Below, in pieces: positions 1 to 7,706 of a stretch of 27,765 nucleotides of DNA. Location of the stretch: NCBI GenBank assembly GCA_007695205.1, contig REEF01000434.1, positions 1-27,765 of the forward strand. The letters are read 5' to 3'. Numbering within the stretch: position 1 is the stretch's first letter; each line of letters opens with the position of its first letter. The translations under genes and the position numbers were made by a program. Under the pieces are notes generated by a model. The model did no database searches and was not told where the DNA came from. It saw only the letters and a program-made list of their open reading frames with translations. The stretch comes from Planctomycetaceae bacterium (GTDB lineage: Bacteria; Planctomycetota; Planctomycetia; Pirellulales; Pirellulaceae).

Positions 1-1266
1 GTGCGACATCGTATACACCCGGCGCGGAACGGCCATGCGGCACAGTTCCAGATCGGAGAGCACATCGTTGCCCTGCTCGTCGCGATCCATCGAGATCGTC
101 CCGCGTTCCATGCTGCGGACGCCGGACACCAGATACAACGCTGCGGCCAAGGCACCCGCCGGGTATTGTTCCTGAGGCAGATGCGAGAGGAACTTCATCG
201 CATCGACATGACCGGCCAAGCCACCGGCCGGAGTGACCGCGGGCAATCCGCGAGCCACCATCTTGTCGACGAAATCCTTGATCAAATCCGCCGAACTGCT
301 GGCGACATCCAGATCGACCATCTCCCGCAAGCCGACCGCCATCGCCTCGATCTCCTTACTGGACATACCACCGTAAGTAATGAAGCCTTCGTAAACCGGC
401 AACCAAGCCTTCAGCTCGTTAAAATATTCGAGATTATTCGTCGCTAGTAGTCCACCGCGAACACAGGTGCTTTTGCGACCCGACAGGTAGACCAGATCGC
501 ACAGCGACATCATCTCCTTGACGATATCCTCGATCGACGTGTCCTGATAGCCTTGTTCGCGGCACTTGATGAAGTAGGCGTTTTCCGAAATCAGGCTGGC
601 GTCGATCACGACGGGTATTTTATGAGACGCCGCCATTTCACGAACGCTGCGCAAATTCGCCATCGAGAATGGCTGTCCGCCGATTAAATTGGTGGTAGCT
701 TCCAATCGCACGAACGGGATGTTCTCCGGGCCGTAACGCTCGATCACCCCCTTCAGCTTGTCCAGGTCGATATTGCCCTTAAAAGGATTGTCGCTGGTCG
801 TCTCCATCGCGTCATCGTAGAAGATCTCCAGCACCCGTGCCCCACCCATTTCGAAATGCGCTTTGGTGGTCGTAAAGTGGTAATTCATCGGCACCACAGT
901 GCCCGGTCGGCAGAAGATTTTCGCCAGCAGATGCTCGGCGGCTCGGCCCTGATGAGCCGGAACGTAATAGTCGAATCCCAAGACGTGCTTGACCGCATCG
1001 CCCAGCTTGCGATAGCTCTCGCCACCAGCGTACGCATCGTCCGAAACCATCATCGCCGCCAACTGATTGTCGCTCATCGCATTGGTGCCGCTGTCGGTCA
1101 GCATGTCGATAAAGATATCCTTGGTCCAAAGCAGGAACGTATTGTAGCCCGCCTCCTCAATGGCGTTCAGTCTCTGGCTGACTGGGGGGAGCGTCGTCTT
1201 TTGGACGATGCGGACTTTGTACATTTCGATAGGCAACAATCTTCCATCAGACAGTCGAACGATCAC
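1..1266 (-). CDS. Tyrosine phenol-lyase / tryptophanase family PLP enzyme (C-terminus beyond window edge)
   Basis: PLP-dependent beta-eliminating lyase of the family that splits tyrosine or tryptophan into phenol or indole, pyruvate and ammonia. The reading frame is open from the window edge and matches the family nearly end to end: GYNTFLL and LTDSGTNAMSD near the N-terminus, HQGRAAE (substrate-loop Arg), FTTT, TNLIGGQPFSMANL, ENAYFIK, SGRKST with the Schiff-base Lys at codon 265, GVRSMERG (codon ~388, the Arg that contacts the phenol ring in tyrosine phenol-lyase) and PRRVYT at the edge. SMERG favours the tyrosine phenol-lyase branch over tryptophanase. The Arg that touches PLP O3' in the family (DATR) is Leu here (DASL, codon 225). 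The GTG at 1266 was chosen because GAGG lies five bases upstream; GTG 1272 and ATG 1224 are alternatives. About 30-45 C-terminal residues are missing. The substrate is uncertain. Confidence 0.85.
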   Translation of the reverse strand, partial: MIVRLSDGRLLPIEMYKVRIVQKTTLPPVSQRLNAIEEAGYNTFLLWTKDIFIDMLTDSGTNAMSDNQLAAMMVSDDAYAGGESYRKLGDAVKHVLGFDYYVPAHQGRAAEHLLAKIFCRPGTVVPMNYHFTTTKAHFEMGGARVLEIFYDDAMETTSDNPFKGNIDLDKLKGVIERYGPENIPFVRLEATTNLIGGQPFSMANLRSVREMAASHKIPVVIDASLISENAYFIKCREQGYQDTSIEDIVKEMMSLCDLVYLSGRKSTCVRGGLLATNNLEYFNELKAWLPVYEGFITYGGMSSKEIEAMAVGLREMVDLDVASSSADLIKDFVDKMVARGLPAVTPAGGLAGHVDAMKFLSHLPQEQYPAGALAAALYLVSGVRSMERGTISMDRDEQGNDVLSDLELCRMAVPRRVYTMSH

Positions 1267-1891
1267 GGGCACCTCGCGTTTGGTTTGCAGGCAGTGGAAT
1301 TGAGAAACAACCTAGTTTAGCTGTTTGCCGCCACTTGCACTAGACGGCGGGGGCGGCACGATATGGGGCGTCTGATCTACGTGGTTTGTGTAGTGGTCGC
1401 GGCCGTCAGTTGGCTTGGCCGTTTTTGTCTATCCGCACAGCCTAACTGCATCCCCAACCGGAACCAGCGTCCAACCAGGAATTCGCGTCCCGCCCCACCA
1501 TCTTCCCGTTCGGTTCCGGCCTTAAGACACCGGCCGTCGCGTTGCGACTCTTGGATGATGCGGCGTCGCGTGTCCCACGGACTCGCGTCCGTGGCTATTG
1601 CATGTCGTCGCTTCGCGACTGGCACGCATATCGCGAGCAAAAAATGCCTGTCCTTTTCGCAATAGACAGTCTCATCCGCACGCTCTTTTCTGGGCATGAC
1701 GGCTCACGATGGAAAGTTCGCTTTCGGAGTCTGCTACAAGCAGGATAGCCTACTCGCCAGGCGAGAAAAGACCCCCGTCCCCTTTTCCAGGCTCTTGCGG
1801 ACGATTGGGGTACGCGGTAGGCTGCTGTTGGGGCAGGAATTCCTGGCTGCCGTTGAGTATCTTTGTTTCCCTGGCAATTGGGCTAAATGGT
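1267..1891. other. Intergenic region between two divergent genes
   Basis: About 625 bases separate the lyase (minus) from fhcB (plus). No open frame here has family motifs or a convincing ribosome binding site. The short open frames on both strands overlap one another and read as low-complexity arginine- and serine-rich peptides. The only structure seen is a pair of small hairpins near 1575-1619, listed separately. I could not pick a confident promoter for either flanking gene. Confidence 0.5.
1575..1594. repeat. Small perfect hairpin, possible dispersed repeat
   Basis: CCACGGAC (1575-1582) and GTCCGTGG (1587-1594) form a perfect 8-bp stem with a 4-base loop. A second small stem, GTCGC/GCGAC, follows at 1607-1619. 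No T-run follows, so it is a poor intrinsic terminator. Similar CCACGGAC hairpins recur between genes in Rhodopirellula-type genomes (recollection, not checked). No second copy occurs in this window. Confidence 0.5.
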
Positions 1892-3232
1892 ATGACGCTC
1901 CAGGAGAGCATCCCGACCGACCCGGACGCTTTGCGCGTCATCGACGATGTGGCGTGTACGATCTGTGGTTGCGTGTGTGACGATTTGCAGATGAGCGTCG
2001 TCGGCGACCGGATCGTTCGGGCGCGGGGCGCATGCCATCTGTCGGAGGCCTGGTTCCTGCAACAGCACACGGTCCGACCGCCGGTAGCCCAAATCGCGGG
2101 CCGAGAGGTGTCTCTAGAGGCGGCCGTCACTCGCAGCGCTCAGATCCTGGCAGAGGCTCGTTGGCCGCTGATCTACGGCCTGTCGCGCAGCAGTACGCCC
2201 GGCCAGCGGGCAGCCGTGCGACTGGCCGACCGTTTGCATGCCAATGTCGATACGACCGCGTCGATTTGCCACGCTCCGTCGATCATGGCGATCCAGCAGG
2301 TTGGCGAATCGACGTGTACGTTGGGCGAGATCCGGCATCGAGCGGATTTGGTGGTTTTCTGGGGTGTCGATCCGGTCCACAGCCACCCGCGGCACCTAGA
2401 GCGTTACTCGGGCGATGCGGTCGGCCGATTCGTTCCCGGCGGGCGTCGGGATCGGACGATCGTGGTGATCGACGTCGCGCCGACGGACACCAGCCGAAAT
2501 GCTGATCGATTCATTCCCGTCGAACCGGGCCGTGATTTCGAGGCGATTTGGGCGTTGCGGTGTCTGCTCCGCGGCTGGCCCTTAAGGAACACCGATCGCC
2601 TGGGGGTCGACCATGGGCAACTGGTCGAATTGGCTGACCGTATGAAGTCTTGCCGCTGCGGAGTCGTGTTTTTCGGGTTGGGCTTGGCCCGTACTGGGTC
2701 GGGGCACGGGAATGTCGAGGCCTTGTTGCGGATGGTAACCGAATTGAACGCTCACACACGTTTTCACGCTCGGCGGATGCGGATTCCTGGCGATGTGAGC
2801 GGAGCGGACAGCGTGTTGTGTTGGCAGACCGGGTTCCCGTTCAGCGTCAACTTGAGCCGTGGTTATCCTCGCTACGACCCGGATGAGTACTCGGCGGCCC
2901 AGATGCTGCAGCGGGGCGAGGTGGATGTTTGTCTGCTGGTGGGCAGCGAATCCGTTCCACAGATGCCTGCCGACGCAGTGGACCGTCTGCGTTCGATCCC
3001 GACCATCGTGCTGGATCATCCCACGGTCGCTCCGGCGATCGAGCCGACCGTACGATTGACAACTGCCGTCTATGGGATCCATCTGCCGGGGACAGCCTAT
3101 CGGATGGACGAGGTGCCGATCCCGCTTAGACAGGTCCTGCCGTCCTCGTACCCGAGTGACGCGCAGGTTCTGGAAGCGATCGAGCGGCAGATACCGCCTG
3201 GCGATCGTCCGAATATTCCCGGCGTCTGGTGA
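1892..3232 (+). CDS. fhcB: Formylmethanofuran dehydrogenase subunit B-like protein (FhcB of the formyltransferase/hydrolase complex)
   Basis: Predicted subunit of the Fhc complex, which releases formate from formyl groups carried through the tetrahydromethanopterin C1 oxidation pathway. The 446-residue protein has an N-terminal iron-sulfur motif, C22-x2-C25-x3-C29 followed by C48, in the context CTICGCVCDD. It then has the molybdopterin-oxidoreductase fold of FwdB/FmdB, including ASICHAPS (C126), at the place where FwdB carries its metal-ligand Cys or Sec, and the VVFWGVDPVHSHPRH nucleotide-binding segment. The ATG at 1892 was chosen because family similarity begins just after it; the frame stays open for 61 more codons upstream, but that stretch is low-complexity. 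No strong ribosome binding site precedes it. The partner genes fhcA, fhcC and fhcD are not in this window. The gene is convergent with arfB. Confidence 0.85.
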   Translation: MTLQESIPTDPDALRVIDDVACTICGCVCDDLQMSVVGDRIVRARGACHLSEAWFLQQHTVRPPVAQIAGREVSLEAAVTRSAQILAEARWPLIYGLSRSSTPGQRAAVRLADRLHANVDTTASICHAPSIMAIQQVGESTCTLGEIRHRADLVVFWGVDPVHSHPRHLERYSGDAVGRFVPGGRRDRTIVVIDVAPTDTSRNADRFIPVEPGRDFEAIWALRCLLRGWPLRNTDRLGVDHGQLVELADRMKSCRCGVVFFGLGLARTGSGHGNVEALLRMVTELNAHTRFHARRMRIPGDVSGADSVLCWQTGFPFSVNLSRGYPRYDPDEYSAAQMLQRGEVDVCLLVGSESVPQMPADAVDRLRSIPTIVLDHPTVAPAIEPTVRLTTAVYGIHLPGTAYRMDEVPIPLRQVLPSSYPSDAQVLEAIERQIPPGDRPNIPGVW

Positions 3233-3286
3233 CCGGACCCTGACCGTGGTGTCGGGTGCTGGAAACCGCCGTTGTTCAACCCGTTT

Positions 3287-3748
3287 TCAATCGTCCAGCT
3301 TTGGCTTTTTCCGCAGGTCCTTCTTCTTTCCACGGCTCTTTTTCTCGTCGACACGACGCTGCTTGGCAGCGCGGCTGGGTCGAGTCGCGATGCGCCGTTT
3401 GGGCGGCACAGCCACTTCCAGCAGCAACTGGCTGAGTTTTTCCAGGCAATCCGAGACGTTCTTGGCTTGATCCCGATACCGCTGGCTATGGAGCACCAAA
3501 TCTCCCTGGTTATTGATCCGCTTTGCGTACTTGGCCATCGCTCGGGCTCGCACATCGTCTGGCAGACTGGGAGAAGAAGCGATCGGCCAGTGAAGGGTCA
3601 CTTTGGAATTGACCTTATTGACGTTCTGGCCGCCCGGTCCACTGCTGCGCGCGTAGGTCCAGTGGAATTCGGCGAGCGGAATCTGGATTCGAGGATGGAC
3701 TCGCAGCATGGCCTTCTTGTCAGCAGAGGAATCGGTACCAGCACCCAC
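3287..3748 (-). CDS. arfB: Alternative ribosome-rescue factor ArfB (YaeJ-type peptidyl-tRNA hydrolase)
   Basis: Codon-independent release factor that frees ribosomes stalled on mRNA without a stop codon. The protein is 153 residues, against about 140 in E. coli. It has the catalytic GGQ at residues 39-41 in the context SSGPGGQNVNKVNSKV, which is diagnostic for class I release-factor-type hydrolases. It lacks the codon-recognition domains of RF1/RF2. The C-terminus (about residues 113-153) is a lysine- and arginine-rich tail like the one ArfB inserts into the empty mRNA channel. The GTG at 3748 is preceded by AGGA at suitable spacing; an in-frame ATG lies 13 codons downstream at 3709 and is the alternative start. 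The gene follows the DUF11 protein gene on the same strand after 51 bases, so the two may share a transcript. Confidence 0.9.
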   Translation of the reverse strand: MGAGTDSSADKKAMLRVHPRIQIPLAEFHWTYARSSGPGGQNVNKVNSKVTLHWPIASSPSLPDDVRARAMAKYAKRINNQGDLVLHSQRYRDQAKNVSDCLEKLSQLLLEVAVPPKRRIATRPSRAAKQRRVDEKKSRGKKKDLRKKPKLDD

Positions 3749-3799
3749 GATATCCTAGGCTGACAAGCCAGCGAAAGGAACCCCCAGCTACCGGACCGT

Positions 3800-6169
3800 T
3801 CAACGATCCGCGTAGACTCGGGTGACCTCTTCTTTGGTCACGGGTACCGGCGTCTCCTTGGAGATGAGCTGGACCTGGAAGCGATGCGTACCGGCGGTCA
3901 GACCTCGGACCCGAATCCTGTACTCTGTCTGTTCGCCGGGCCCTAGGCGAGCCAGCGGGTCGACATTGACCTGAGGTCCTTCGATGCTGACCTGCGTCGG
4001 TCCTTCGCCCCCGACCGGCCTCATCTCCGGCGGTAGCCCGATTTTCATACGGATGTCGGTGGCCGCGCTCGAACCGCGATTGTTCAATTGGATGACGTAC
4101 GTTGTCTCACTGCCCTCTTCGATCGGATCGGCTTCGTCATGGATCGCAAACTGCAACTCGGCCACCCCGTCGACCTGGACCAGTTTTTCCGAGGCATCCT
4201 TCAGACCCATGCCCGCTCGACCTTCCACATTCAAACGCTGCTGGCCGGTTTCCATTGGCAGAAGTGTCAGCTTGGCCACCCCGCTCTGTTGCGGCGGCAG
4301 TTCTTCCAGACTCCAGTACACCGCATGGTTCTGAGGTTCGTACTGGCCCTTGTGGTCTGCGTCGACGAATCGCATTCCTTTGGGCAGGTAGGTTACCAGT
4401 TCGATGTCACGAGCGGTCGCGGTGCCCGGATTGGCCACATTCACATCGTAGATGGCTTCGCGTTCCAAGTAGCGCATTCTGGGACCGGTTAACGAAACCT
4501 GCAGCGACGGTGCGACGACTTCCACGGTGATCGTATCTTCCGCGACCAGATTCCCATCGCCTCGCAGATAGACCGTGTTCTCCACAACGCCGGGCTCGGC
4601 AGCCTTCAGCGTCAGTTGCAGGCGGCGGGATTCCCCCGGTTTCAAAACGCCGACTTCGTACTCCAGTTCGCGTCCCGCCGGATGCGAGAGACCTTCGGGA
4701 ATGTTTTCTTCCAGCACGACGCCTGTCGCGGCTCCCGAACCGGGATTGGACACCGTGATGTCCAGCACAACCGATTCGCCGATCAAGACCTTTTGAGGGC
4801 CGGAGTGCGTCACTTTCAGTTCCGGCCGGGTGCAAATCGTCCGCACCGAAGCATGGGTCTGGAACAGAACCTGCGCGACGCTGCCGATCTCGCCTTCGGA
4901 GATGGGCAAGACGTACATCGTGACCGTCGTCTCGTTATCGGGAGCCAAGCTGCCCAGTTGCCACATCAGTTGGCCATCGGGCGCTTCACTGGCTTGCGGA
5001 ACGGCGTTGACGAATCGAGTTCCTCGAGGTACCCGGTCTAGGACAATCAGGTCGTGCGCGGCGACTTGTCCCACATTGCGAATCCGCACCTGAAAGCTGG
5101 CCTCCTTACCGACCTGAATCTCGGCAGGCGCGATTTTCTCGACCGTCAGCGCCGGGGCCTGGCGGCCTTCCAAGGATTCGGCACCCGGTGCTCCATCGCC
5201 CTCGAAACCGGCCGAATGTTCGGATCGAGCCGGTGCGGTAGCGTTGGATCGTTGATTGGAAGTTATGTTCGATGCCGAGAAACGTGGCGACGGCGATTCG
5301 GGTTCGACCGTTTGTTGTTCGCGGGGATCCGGTTGCAGCGGGGCGACGGGGTTGTCGGACATCGCCGGGGGATCGAATCGACCCGGCGGCTGGTCTTCGA
5401 GCGCGGAGCCCCAACGGTTCCCACTCGGGGATTCCGGGGCGGCGGGCAAGTCGGGAAGATCGTTGGACGAGGAGGCCTGCGGTCGGGGCGATTGCAGGCT
5501 GGCCGATGGCGGCTCGTCCGGTTGGTCACGCACCGGCGGAGCCAACGAAGTCCCGGTGTTTTCATCAAGCGGCGTGCTGCTGCCGTAGACACTGCTCTGC
5601 GACGGCGGATCAGGCATTTCGTATTGGGTGGATGCGGCGGGAAAATCATCGGCCGATGCGCGCGATTCGGCAGCGGCCAGCGAAGTTCCTGATCGCAACT
5701 CGGGATCCAATCGCTGCGGCTCGTCGAACGACGGATGGTCCGGTACTTCCGGCAGTTGGGCGTAAAGGTCGTCCTGCTGGCGAGCAGCCCGAGGTGGTTC
5801 ATCCGACTGGTCATCATCCTTGCCACGGATGATCGTCGTATCCGTCTCGGAGTTGAATCGGAGCGTCGAGCCGGTCGGCTCCGGCGGCATCGCGGGCGCC
5901 TCGGGCAATGTCGCAAAGCCCTGGCTGGAATCCCAACGAGATGCCGCGGGCGGTGCCATGGGCTCGTCCTCCGGCATCGGGATGGGTTGTAGCGCATCGG
6001 TAGCGGGTGGCGCGGGTGTTGACGCCGCTAGGGACGCCGGTTCCGTCGGCGAGCGGTCGCCCGTCCATTGGCCATGCGCGATCGCGATGGCGCCCAGAGC
6101 GATCATCGAGAAAACGGCGCCCAGACGCACGCTCAGTCTTTGTGTGAATTTTTTGTTCGAAGCGACCAT
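3800..6169 (-). CDS. Secreted protein with a long disordered region and four DUF11-type beta-sandwich repeats
   Basis: Predicted exported protein of 789 residues. Residues 1-33 form a signal peptide: a basic start (VASNKKFTQRLSVR), a hydrophobic core (AVFSMIALGAIAIA), then HGQW. Residues ~35-335 are rich in Pro, Ser, Asp and Glu and look disordered. From ~340 to the end come four related units of ~105-115 residues that start near 340, 456, 561 and 678. Each carries the DUF11 signature of a short strand, a segment like RIRNVGQVAAHDL, then a PxG turn such as VPRGTRFV, IPEGLSH or LPKGMRFV. DUF11 repeats are found in cell-surface and envelope proteins; the exact role here is unknown. The ATG at 6169 gives a proper signal peptide; the frame remains open to 6481, but that would overlap the divergent gene. 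Confidence 0.8.
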   Translation of the reverse strand: MVASNKKFTQRLSVRLGAVFSMIALGAIAIAHGQWTGDRSPTEPASLAASTPAPPATDALQPIPMPEDEPMAPPAASRWDSSQGFATLPEAPAMPPEPTGSTLRFNSETDTTIIRGKDDDQSDEPPRAARQQDDLYAQLPEVPDHPSFDEPQRLDPELRSGTSLAAAESRASADDFPAASTQYEMPDPPSQSSVYGSSTPLDENTGTSLAPPVRDQPDEPPSASLQSPRPQASSSNDLPDLPAAPESPSGNRWGSALEDQPPGRFDPPAMSDNPVAPLQPDPREQQTVEPESPSPRFSASNITSNQRSNATAPARSEHSAGFEGDGAPGAESLEGRQAPALTVEKIAPAEIQVGKEASFQVRIRNVGQVAAHDLIVLDRVPRGTRFVNAVPQASEAPDGQLMWQLGSLAPDNETTVTMYVLPISEGEIGSVAQVLFQTHASVRTICTRPELKVTHSGPQKVLIGESVVLDITVSNPGSGAATGVVLEENIPEGLSHPAGRELEYEVGVLKPGESRRLQLTLKAAEPGVVENTVYLRGDGNLVAEDTITVEVVAPSLQVSLTGPRMRYLEREAIYDVNVANPGTATARDIELVTYLPKGMRFVDADHKGQYEPQNHAVYWSLEELPPQQSGVAKLTLLPMETGQQRLNVEGRAGMGLKDASEKLVQVDGVAELQFAIHDEADPIEEGSETTYVIQLNNRGSSAATDIRMKIGLPPEMRPVGGEGPTQVSIEGPQVNVDPLARLGPGEQTEYRIRVRGLTAGTHRFQVQLISKETPVPVTKEEVTRVYADR

Positions 6170-6202
6170 CGTCTTCAACCCACTGCATTGATTTGGAAAT
6201 AG

Positions 6203-6227
6203 CGAGATCCGGGTCTCGGATCGAGAC
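6203..6227. promoter_or_regulatory. Overlapping palindromes between divergent genes, possible operator
   Basis: Three inverted repeats interlock here: CGAGA/TCTCG (6203-6218), GATCCG/CGGATC (6205-6221) and GTCTCG/CGAGAC (6213-6227). They lie between the starts of the DUF11 protein gene (6169, minus) and the methyltransferase-family gene (6340, plus), where a shared regulator could bind. No confident -10 or -35 box was found beside them. They could also fold in the leader RNA of the plus-strand gene. Confidence 0.3.
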
Positions 6228-6339
6228 GGGAATGGGTAAGTAGCAGAAACCGGAACCTGAGGAAAGATCAATCCGTTCACCATTTCCCACCTTTTGCTGA
6301 AATCTGGTACCATTGCGCCTGGAAAGCGAGGTTCTGCCG

Positions 6340-7545
6340 ATGAACTCCCGAGAACGAGTCCGCCGCGCGATGCGGCACGAAATGCCCGACCGCGTGCCCG
6401 TGATGTGCCAAGTGGCGTTGGGCCACTACTTCCTGCACAGCCGGCGGCGGCCTGCCGAAATCTGGTTTGATAGCAGTGCATTCATCGATACCCTGCTCGA
6501 ATTTCAGCAGCGATATCGCTTTGACGGGATCCTGCTGAACCTGCCTGGCCGCCCTCCGGATTGGCAGCAGTATCTGGACAAAGCGGAACTTGATGAGGGG
6601 AGCACAGAGACTTTGTATTGGCAAAACGGTTTGCGCACCCAGATGGTGCCCGACGACAACCCGCACACCTTTCAAGCCGATGGCGGCTCGTTGGCTCGCG
6701 CCGATTACCAGCGGATCGACCCTGACGACCCGGCGATCCTGCGTCTGGCCGGTTACGTCTGGAACACCTGGCACGCCCCACACCTATGGGATATTCCCGA
6801 GTCGGCGGATCTGACCGACCCGACGGCGTATCCCGAGTGGTTCACCGCCGGACTTCGACAGGCCAAAAGACAAAACGATTCGATTTCGGTGCATTTCGAA
6901 TTGTTCTCGCCCTGGACGCATCTGATGGAGCTGCTGGGATACGAGAACGCCCTGATGGCCCTATTGGATGTGCCGGAGACCTGCCAGCGACTGCTGCAGA
7001 CGCTGACCGCCGTCGTGGTCGCTCAGGTCCGCTCTTGTGCGCCGCATCAGCCGGATGCCATCTTGCTCAGCTCGGCGTTCGCCGGTGCCGGGTTTATCAG
7101 TCGAGCCATGTACGAGCAGTTTGTGCTGCCTTGCGAGTTGCGAGTGACCGAAGCGGTTCACGAATTCCAGATCCCGATCTACACGCACACCTGCGGAGCG
7201 ATTGGCGATCGTCTGGACCTGATGATCCGGACCGGCATCGACGGGATCGACACGCTGGATCCGCCCCCGCTGGGTACCGTGGATTTACGAGAGGCCAAAG
7301 AGCGTTTCGGCGACCGAGTCTTTTTCAAAGGTAATCTGGACGCAGTTCACGAGATGCTGATGGCTGACGACTCGACCTTCCAGCACGCCGTTCGCCAGCG
7401 ACTGGCCATCGGCGGCCCAGGGTCCGGCTATATCCTCTCGTCCGCCTGCTCGGTATCCCCCCACGTCCGCCCCGAACGCTTGCAGACGATGACGGCTTTG
7501 GCAGAACAGTACGGCCAGTACCCATTCGCCTCGTCCGGACCCTAA
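6340..7545 (+). CDS. Uroporphyrinogen decarboxylase (URO-D) superfamily protein, probable zinc-dependent methyltransferase-like enzyme
   Basis: A 401-residue URO-D superfamily protein. It opens with NSRERVRRAMRHEMPDRVPV, the usual start of the MtaA/CmuA-like branch rather than of HemE. Zinc-ligand-like residues are H284 and C286 in THTCG and C370 in SSACSVSP, matching the His-x-Cys...Cys set of MtaA-type corrinoid:coenzyme M methyltransferases; HemE lacks this set. The segments GIDGIDTLDPPPLGTVDL and FFKGNLD fit the barrel core of the family. The ATG at 6340 has GCGAGG upstream at good spacing; an ATG nine codons earlier (6313) is less likely. No corrinoid protein or reductive activator lies next to it, so the methyl donor and acceptor cannot be named. 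Repeat copy A begins 18 bases after its stop. Confidence 0.85.
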   Translation: MNSRERVRRAMRHEMPDRVPVMCQVALGHYFLHSRRRPAEIWFDSSAFIDTLLEFQQRYRFDGILLNLPGRPPDWQQYLDKAELDEGSTETLYWQNGLRTQMVPDDNPHTFQADGGSLARADYQRIDPDDPAILRLAGYVWNTWHAPHLWDIPESADLTDPTAYPEWFTAGLRQAKRQNDSISVHFELFSPWTHLMELLGYENALMALLDVPETCQRLLQTLTAVVVAQVRSCAPHQPDAILLSSAFAGAGFISRAMYEQFVLPCELRVTEAVHEFQIPIYTHTCGAIGDRLDLMIRTGIDGIDTLDPPPLGTVDLREAKERFGDRVFFKGNLDAVHEMLMADDSTFQHAVRQRLAIGGPGSGYILSSACSVSPHVRPERLQTMTALAEQYGQYPFASSGP

Positions 7546-7562
7546 CCGGCGCGACCGACGAT

Positions 7563-7706
7563 GAATCGGCGGAAGGGGTCGGGAGTCGTTTTCGGATAAA
7601 CCGCTTACCATGTGGTGAAACGTCGGCCGAAAACGACTCCCGACCCCGTTGCCCTCCAGCGTGCAACGTCTTCTTAATGAACAAGAAACTCCTGGCCGGG
7701 TGCTTA
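7563..7706 (-). mobile_element. Dispersed palindromic element, copy A (lacks one terminal arm)
   Basis: This copy is 144 bases and is the reverse complement of the copy at 15554-15697, with identical spacing throughout. An inner inverted repeat has 21-bp perfect arms at 7575-7595 and 7627-7647 around a 31-base loop that contains a CCATGTGG core. A 34-base spacer (7648-7681) then leads to a terminal segment at 7682-7705 ending in CTGGCCGGGTGCTT. The matching arm on the left is absent: similarity to copy B stops at 7563. The element fills the gap between two convergent genes, and its last bases form the TAA stop of the minus-strand gene. It may also act as a bidirectional terminator. It carries no open reading frame of its own. 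Confidence 0.8.

Noticed and set aside
1709..1891. N-terminal extension of fhcB to the ATG at 1709
   Set aside because: The extra 61 codons are low-complexity and have no similarity to the family; conserved sequence starts shortly after the ATG at 1892.
6340..7545. HemE (uroporphyrinogen decarboxylase of haem synthesis)
   Set aside because: It has the His-x-Cys...Cys zinc set and the N-terminus of methyltransferase-like members, and lacks the HemE N-terminal RQAGR-type motif.
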